This document shows, in pieces, positions 60,189-64,000 of a stretch of 64,000 bases of DNA (positions are counted from its first letter, which is position 1; the number at the start of each line of letters is the position of its first letter). The notes beneath the pieces are model-generated. The model was not told the origin of the DNA. It was given only the letters and a program-made list of their open reading frames with translations, and did not search any database. The stretch lies in assembly GCF_958979055.1 (NCBI RefSeq), contig NC_084891.1:573001-637000 (forward strand), in the 5' to 3' direction. A program made the position numbers and the translations under genes. This stretch comes from Alnus glutinosa (Eukaryota; Streptophyta; Magnoliopsida; Fagales; Betulaceae).

Positions 60189-61319
60189 ATGGGGTGTTTT
60201 TTATTGGGAAATATCTGTTTGGGTTTTTTGTGTTTGCTGGTGTGCACTACGTTGGCATTGAAGCTCGACGTAGTGCACGACCAAATAAGGCCCTCCCTTC
60301 GCTCTGAGATCTATACCAATGACCGTACGGCGTATTTTATTCCAGTTGGGATTGGAAGCCCCCCAAACAGTATGTACTTGGTCCTTGACGTAGGAAGCAA
60401 CGCCTTGTGGGTTCAGTGTCAACCCCCAGCTTCGCCTTCATTTGCGGAAGTACTGTCCTGCAGGCTCGAGGGATGTGAGCGCCTCGCCAACACCCGTTGT
60501 CATAAGGGTGAGTGCCTTTACAGGTTGCATTTGGCTGATAAGTCCTACACCGAAGGGAAGGTAGGGATTGACACCATCACAGTCGGAGGCGTGGCCATTC
60601 GGAATATAGCCATATCATGCGGAATCGAAAACAGGGGATATTTCACAACCATCCCCGGAATTATGGGCCTCGGACAGGACTGGCGGGGCATGTCATTCTT
60701 GAGTCAGATCTATCAGCTGGCTGGGGGTGTTTTCAGCTACTGTTTGCCAAGTTCGGGGACCACGTCCGGGTGGTTGGAGTTTGGGCCTGGAGCATATCGT
60801 GATGGCCCTACATGGGTCTCCTTGCTGTACAACCCATGGAACCCCACTTGGTACTACGTGGAACTCTCTGGCCTTGGAGTCGGAACCAGGCGGGTGTCCC
60901 TCCCTGAAGGGATTTTCAAGTTGACACCAAAAGGCGATGGTGGGGCTATTATTGACACCATATCCTTTGTAACCACCCTGCCAAAAGTGGCTTACGAGGC
61001 ATTTCGCGATGCCTATGTTGCAGAAGCAGCCAACCTCCCTCGTGCTCCCGAAGACTCTGTTTTCGATACTTGTTTTAATTTGACGGGGTTGGGGACGGTT
61101 CAAGTGCCAACCGTCTCCTTTTACTTCGGTGAGATCGGGACAACCCTCACCCTTTCTGCCAAAAATATTTTGTATTTGGCCGACGAAGTGGGAGTTTATT
61201 GCTTCGCCTTCAAACCAACCTCTACCAGACTTGTTACAATCGGGACCTTCCAACAAGCCGGCATCCAGATTTCAATTGATTGGGGTGGGTTTTTAGGATT
61301 TGGGCCTAATTTTTGTTAG
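60189..61319 (+). CDS. A1-family (nepenthesin-type) aspartic protease-like protein with altered active site
   Basis: Intronless, 376 residues. Residues 1-23 form a signal peptide, so the protein is probably secreted. Pepsin-fold landmarks: YFIPVGIGSPPNSMYLVLDV (first lobe), WVQCQPP, C91/C96/C104/C109 in the nepenthesin-type Cys-rich insert, GIMGLGQDW, GGVFSYCLPS, WYYVELSGLGVG, VFDTCFNLTG, VPTVSFYF and a GFGPNFC end. The first catalytic motif, normally DTGS, is DVGS (67-70). The second, normally DSGT or DTGT, is DTIS (256-259). The flap region, normally YGDGS, is LADKS (115-119). Both aspartates remain, but the conserved Gly after the second is lost. Only ~45 residues precede the first lobe, so the usual long propeptide is missing. 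Activity is doubtful. It could be an inhibitor-like or regulatory relative. Confidence 0.9.
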   Translation: MGCFLLGNICLGFLCLLVCTTLALKLDVVHDQIRPSLRSEIYTNDRTAYFIPVGIGSPPNSMYLVLDVGSNALWVQCQPPASPSFAEVLSCRLEGCERLANTRCHKGECLYRLHLADKSYTEGKVGIDTITVGGVAIRNIAISCGIENRGYFTTIPGIMGLGQDWRGMSFLSQIYQLAGGVFSYCLPSSGTTSGWLEFGPGAYRDGPTWVSLLYNPWNPTWYYVELSGLGVGTRRVSLPEGIFKLTPKGDGGAIIDTISFVTTLPKVAYEAFRDAYVAEAANLPRAPEDSVFDTCFNLTGLGTVQVPTVSFYFGEIGTTLTLSAKNILYLADEVGVYCFAFKPTSTRLVTIGTFQQAGIQISIDWGGFLGFGPNFC

Positions 61320-64000
61320 GTATCCCTGGGAACTTGCAAAAAGTTTGTGGCATACATAATTGTTTTCTCGTGAGTTTTGTTAACCTGTCTGATCCCTTCC
61401 GCTACGTACAAACCGTACCGATTAATGAAATTTCCTCTGTAACTTAATTAATTGTCGCTCTCCCTTCTCTAACTCTTTCTAAACCTTCAAATTATTCTCT
61501 GTTTGAGTGATTAAATTATTCTATGTTCAATCAATTTGGATGTAACAAATTTTTCATTTATAACTTTTTCTTTCGGTCTGTCACAAACTTACAATCTATA
61601 TATAATGTCCATGTACATCAGCGCCATATTTTTTTTTTGGCCTTTATGACTACAAACAGCAAACGGCTGCCATTGCTTGCAGCATACTTGGCATGCAACT
61701 GATTTTATATTCACGTAGGGATCACTTTATCTTCCAAAACAGGAAAAAGACGAGTTTCAAGTGATCGTTGGACTCATTTAGTAAAAGATGTACGTCTCTT
61801 ATCTCTATCTTCCAAATAAAGAAAAAGTTAACGCAGTTACGTACGCAGTGCTGCTACTCTTTGTAAGTTCATTTCCTTCGATCATACGTTACCGGCCAAC
61901 TCGTGGCACCAAACCTCACACGTACATCGATCTGTCCCCAATAATATCTCAGAAAATGTGTTTCCATTTAAACTGGATTGAAAGTTGAAACTGGCTTAAT
62001 TAATTAACATTAATTCTCGTAAAATGGAATCCGATCCGGGGCTTACATCCTGTATTTTTATATATAAAAACTAGCGTTTCCTGAACTTACTGGCATACTA
62101 CATCATGCCACGTCATCATCTAAACATTTTATTATTATTATTATTTAAAAAAAAAAAAAAAAAAAATCGACAGAAAAAGGTTTCTGATAAGGAACGTTTT
62201 GGCTCCTTTGGCAGAAAAGGTTTGATTGCCAAAATTAGCAACCCTGGCCTTTACTTTGAAAAGGGGGGAAGATAATTGGCCTTGAATCCCTTTATCAATG
62301 GCGCCAAGAGAAAAAGAAGTTAGCGTGCATGTGAACATCACCAGGACGTACGTTCACGCACGTGGCTGGCTCTTTATAGTCTATAGAGGGACCATATATA
62401 TGTGTGTTTGAAAGTAAATATTGAAGGATACCATGCATAATGCTAATTTCGTATTTAACGATTAATAACTGCTGGTCTCTACCAATCGTAACTCTAACGT
62501 ACGTACAAGTGGGGCCTCCCTTACCCTCACTAATCCCTACGCGATTAGGATCTCCAGTAATTTGTATTTGTCCAACAATTGATCTAAGAGACTCGAATAT
62601 GTACGTGACTCACTTGTACGTCCAAATGGGTAAGTGGTTAGTCTAAAATTTATTTAATTAAGCTGTGCGTCTCATGTGATCAGAACTCTCACGATTATTG
62701 TTTAAATTGCTAACAATTTGAAAAATAAATTTCTAAAAATCTTAATTCATCCATACCTTATCACAGTGTAAAAGCTACTTTAAAGTATAAATGTTGCACC
62801 TTATCTTAATCCAGTCCGAAAAGGCATGTCTCAAATGAATTCGGATCCAGTACTCCTGTTCAAATGAAATGCTTCTCAAATATAAAAACCATGCAACTCT
62901 TCTCCTGTTCAAATTCAGGTTTGTCTCAAACGCACTGCGGGTGCATGTCAAAAAATAACTTTAGCCATTTCTAGAAAGAAACAACTTTAGTCTTTAAAGC
63001 ACACATTCGTACTAAAATGGAAAAAGCAAAAGAAAAAAATTATATAGACCACTCTCTTTGGAAGAGGAAGAAAAGCCGCAGTGATCAGTGCTTTCCGTGG
63101 GCATGACGTAAATATGGACAAATCCCATCAAAGGTTCTCCATATTCAAGCGAGGCTGATCCTAACCTTTGTTAGAAGATTTTATTTTATAATTAAAAAGG
63201 CATACGGGTTTAACCTAATTACCTAGGGACATTAGTGAGATTCATAATAGTTTACACTAATTAGGTATATATATGAAGATTTTCATTGTGACATTCGAAT
63301 ATGTGCCCTAATGTACTGGACAACGTACTTTGAGAATTTTTATGGGACTACTAAGCCACCACCCTAGATGGTACGTTTCTTTTTGTGTCAAAATATTCTG
63401 TCTAATAGTTGCATTTCTTTTTTGCTAAATTTACTATTAACAAAATCATATGACTCATTTTAATTTGTAGATGATCCTAACGGAAAGTAAATGGAATTAG
63501 TTTCTTAAAACAATTGAACACCATATGCGATATATGATTCGTCTTTAGAAAAATTGAAAACCATGAGGGTGTTAAATAGAACCGAGTCAAACTAAGGATT
63601 TTTGTCACTGATATCAAAATTGATACGGCACTTAAAAGAAAGATGATTTTTTTTATATCTCTTGTACATCTCTCATATATCTCTTTTCTAAATTAACCAC
63701 TAGATATTTTGTAAGACGACCCACAATAATCTACATGTGGCTCCTACAGATCTAATATCATGGTTAATTTGGAAAAGACATGTATGGAAAATGTATAAAT
63801 TAAAGATGTACATATAACATGTCTCCATTGAAAATTATGGTCGCTAATAACACGCTATCTTTATCATGCGGATTTTCTTTATTTATGACAAATCAATTGT
63901 ACTACAAAGAAAAAGGGCCGGGAGAGGAATCCTCAATTTGAATCTTAAACAAAACATTTTGTAAAGGAAACTAGTTGGTGGTTTTAACATACAAATTTAT
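61320..64000. other. Aspartic protease-like 3' UTR and intergenic sequence
   Basis: 61320-61450 is probable 3' UTR. 62137-62166 has an ATT run then an A run. 63650-63830 is a foldback (tctcttgtacatctctcatatatctcttttctaaattaacca mirrored by tggttaatttggaaaagacatgtatgg...gatgtacat), with the same look as the sequence at 54.1 kb. No other gene recognised. Confidence 0.5.

Noticed and set aside
60693-61256. 187-codon antisense frame in the aspartic protease-like gene
   Set aside because: Shadow of the sense frame, without recognisable domains.

Overview
The window looks like nuclear DNA of a flowering plant, most likely a eudicot. It is AT-rich, its genes have GT-AG introns, and ordinary plant housekeeping genes sit about 6-10 kb apart among many small transposable elements. 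A woody rosid such as a member of Fagales would fit, but that is an impression and nothing here proves it.

Genes, left to right: (1) the 3' half of the autophagy E2-like enzyme ATG3 (90-5550, +), whose upstream exons lie outside the window; (2) an RFL-type P-class pentatricopeptide-repeat gene (14449-16390, -) broken by two frameshifts; (3) a secreted EG45-like / plant natriuretic peptide-type protein (17544-18764, +); (4) an intronless SF1/branchpoint-binding protein (26193-28541, +); (5) RPC4, the POLR3D/RPC53-type subunit of RNA polymerase III (38622-44530, + ; nine exons that join in frame to 326 residues); (6) a conserved plant protein of unknown function with a C-terminal membrane anchor (45473-49245, -); (7) cytosolic ribosomal protein eL15 (50928-53556, + ; 204 residues); (8) an intronless A1-family aspartic protease-like protein (60189-61319, +) whose two catalytic motifs are both altered.

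The rest is mostly a record of transposition. 5'-truncated LINE (L1-type) copies lie in introns of ATG3, RPC4, the unknown gene and RPL15; some are only tens of bases long yet keep clean target-site duplications. A ~1 kb poly(A) retroposon family has two copies (12.3-13.3 kb and 22.3-23.4 kb). There is a miniature CACTA element, a solo LTR with a perfect 5-bp duplication, a pair of ~0.8 kb terminal-inverted-repeat elements in opposite orientation, and many foldback MITEs. Two nests stand out. At 21.5-25.7 kb a foldback element holds an hAT-like element, which holds a retroposon and a Mutator-like MITE. At 36.1-37.4 kb a foldback element holds four small MITEs, one of them inserted into a copy of its own family.

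The genes do not form a pathway; they are independent housekeeping or accessory genes. The points most worth following are the altered aspartic protease, a tRNA-like A-box/B-box sequence just upstream of the Pol III subunit gene, a G-quadruplex-forming foldback in an RPC4 intron, and the nested MITEs whose insertion order can be read from their target-site duplications. I found no clear tRNA, rRNA, CRISPR or miRNA gene.
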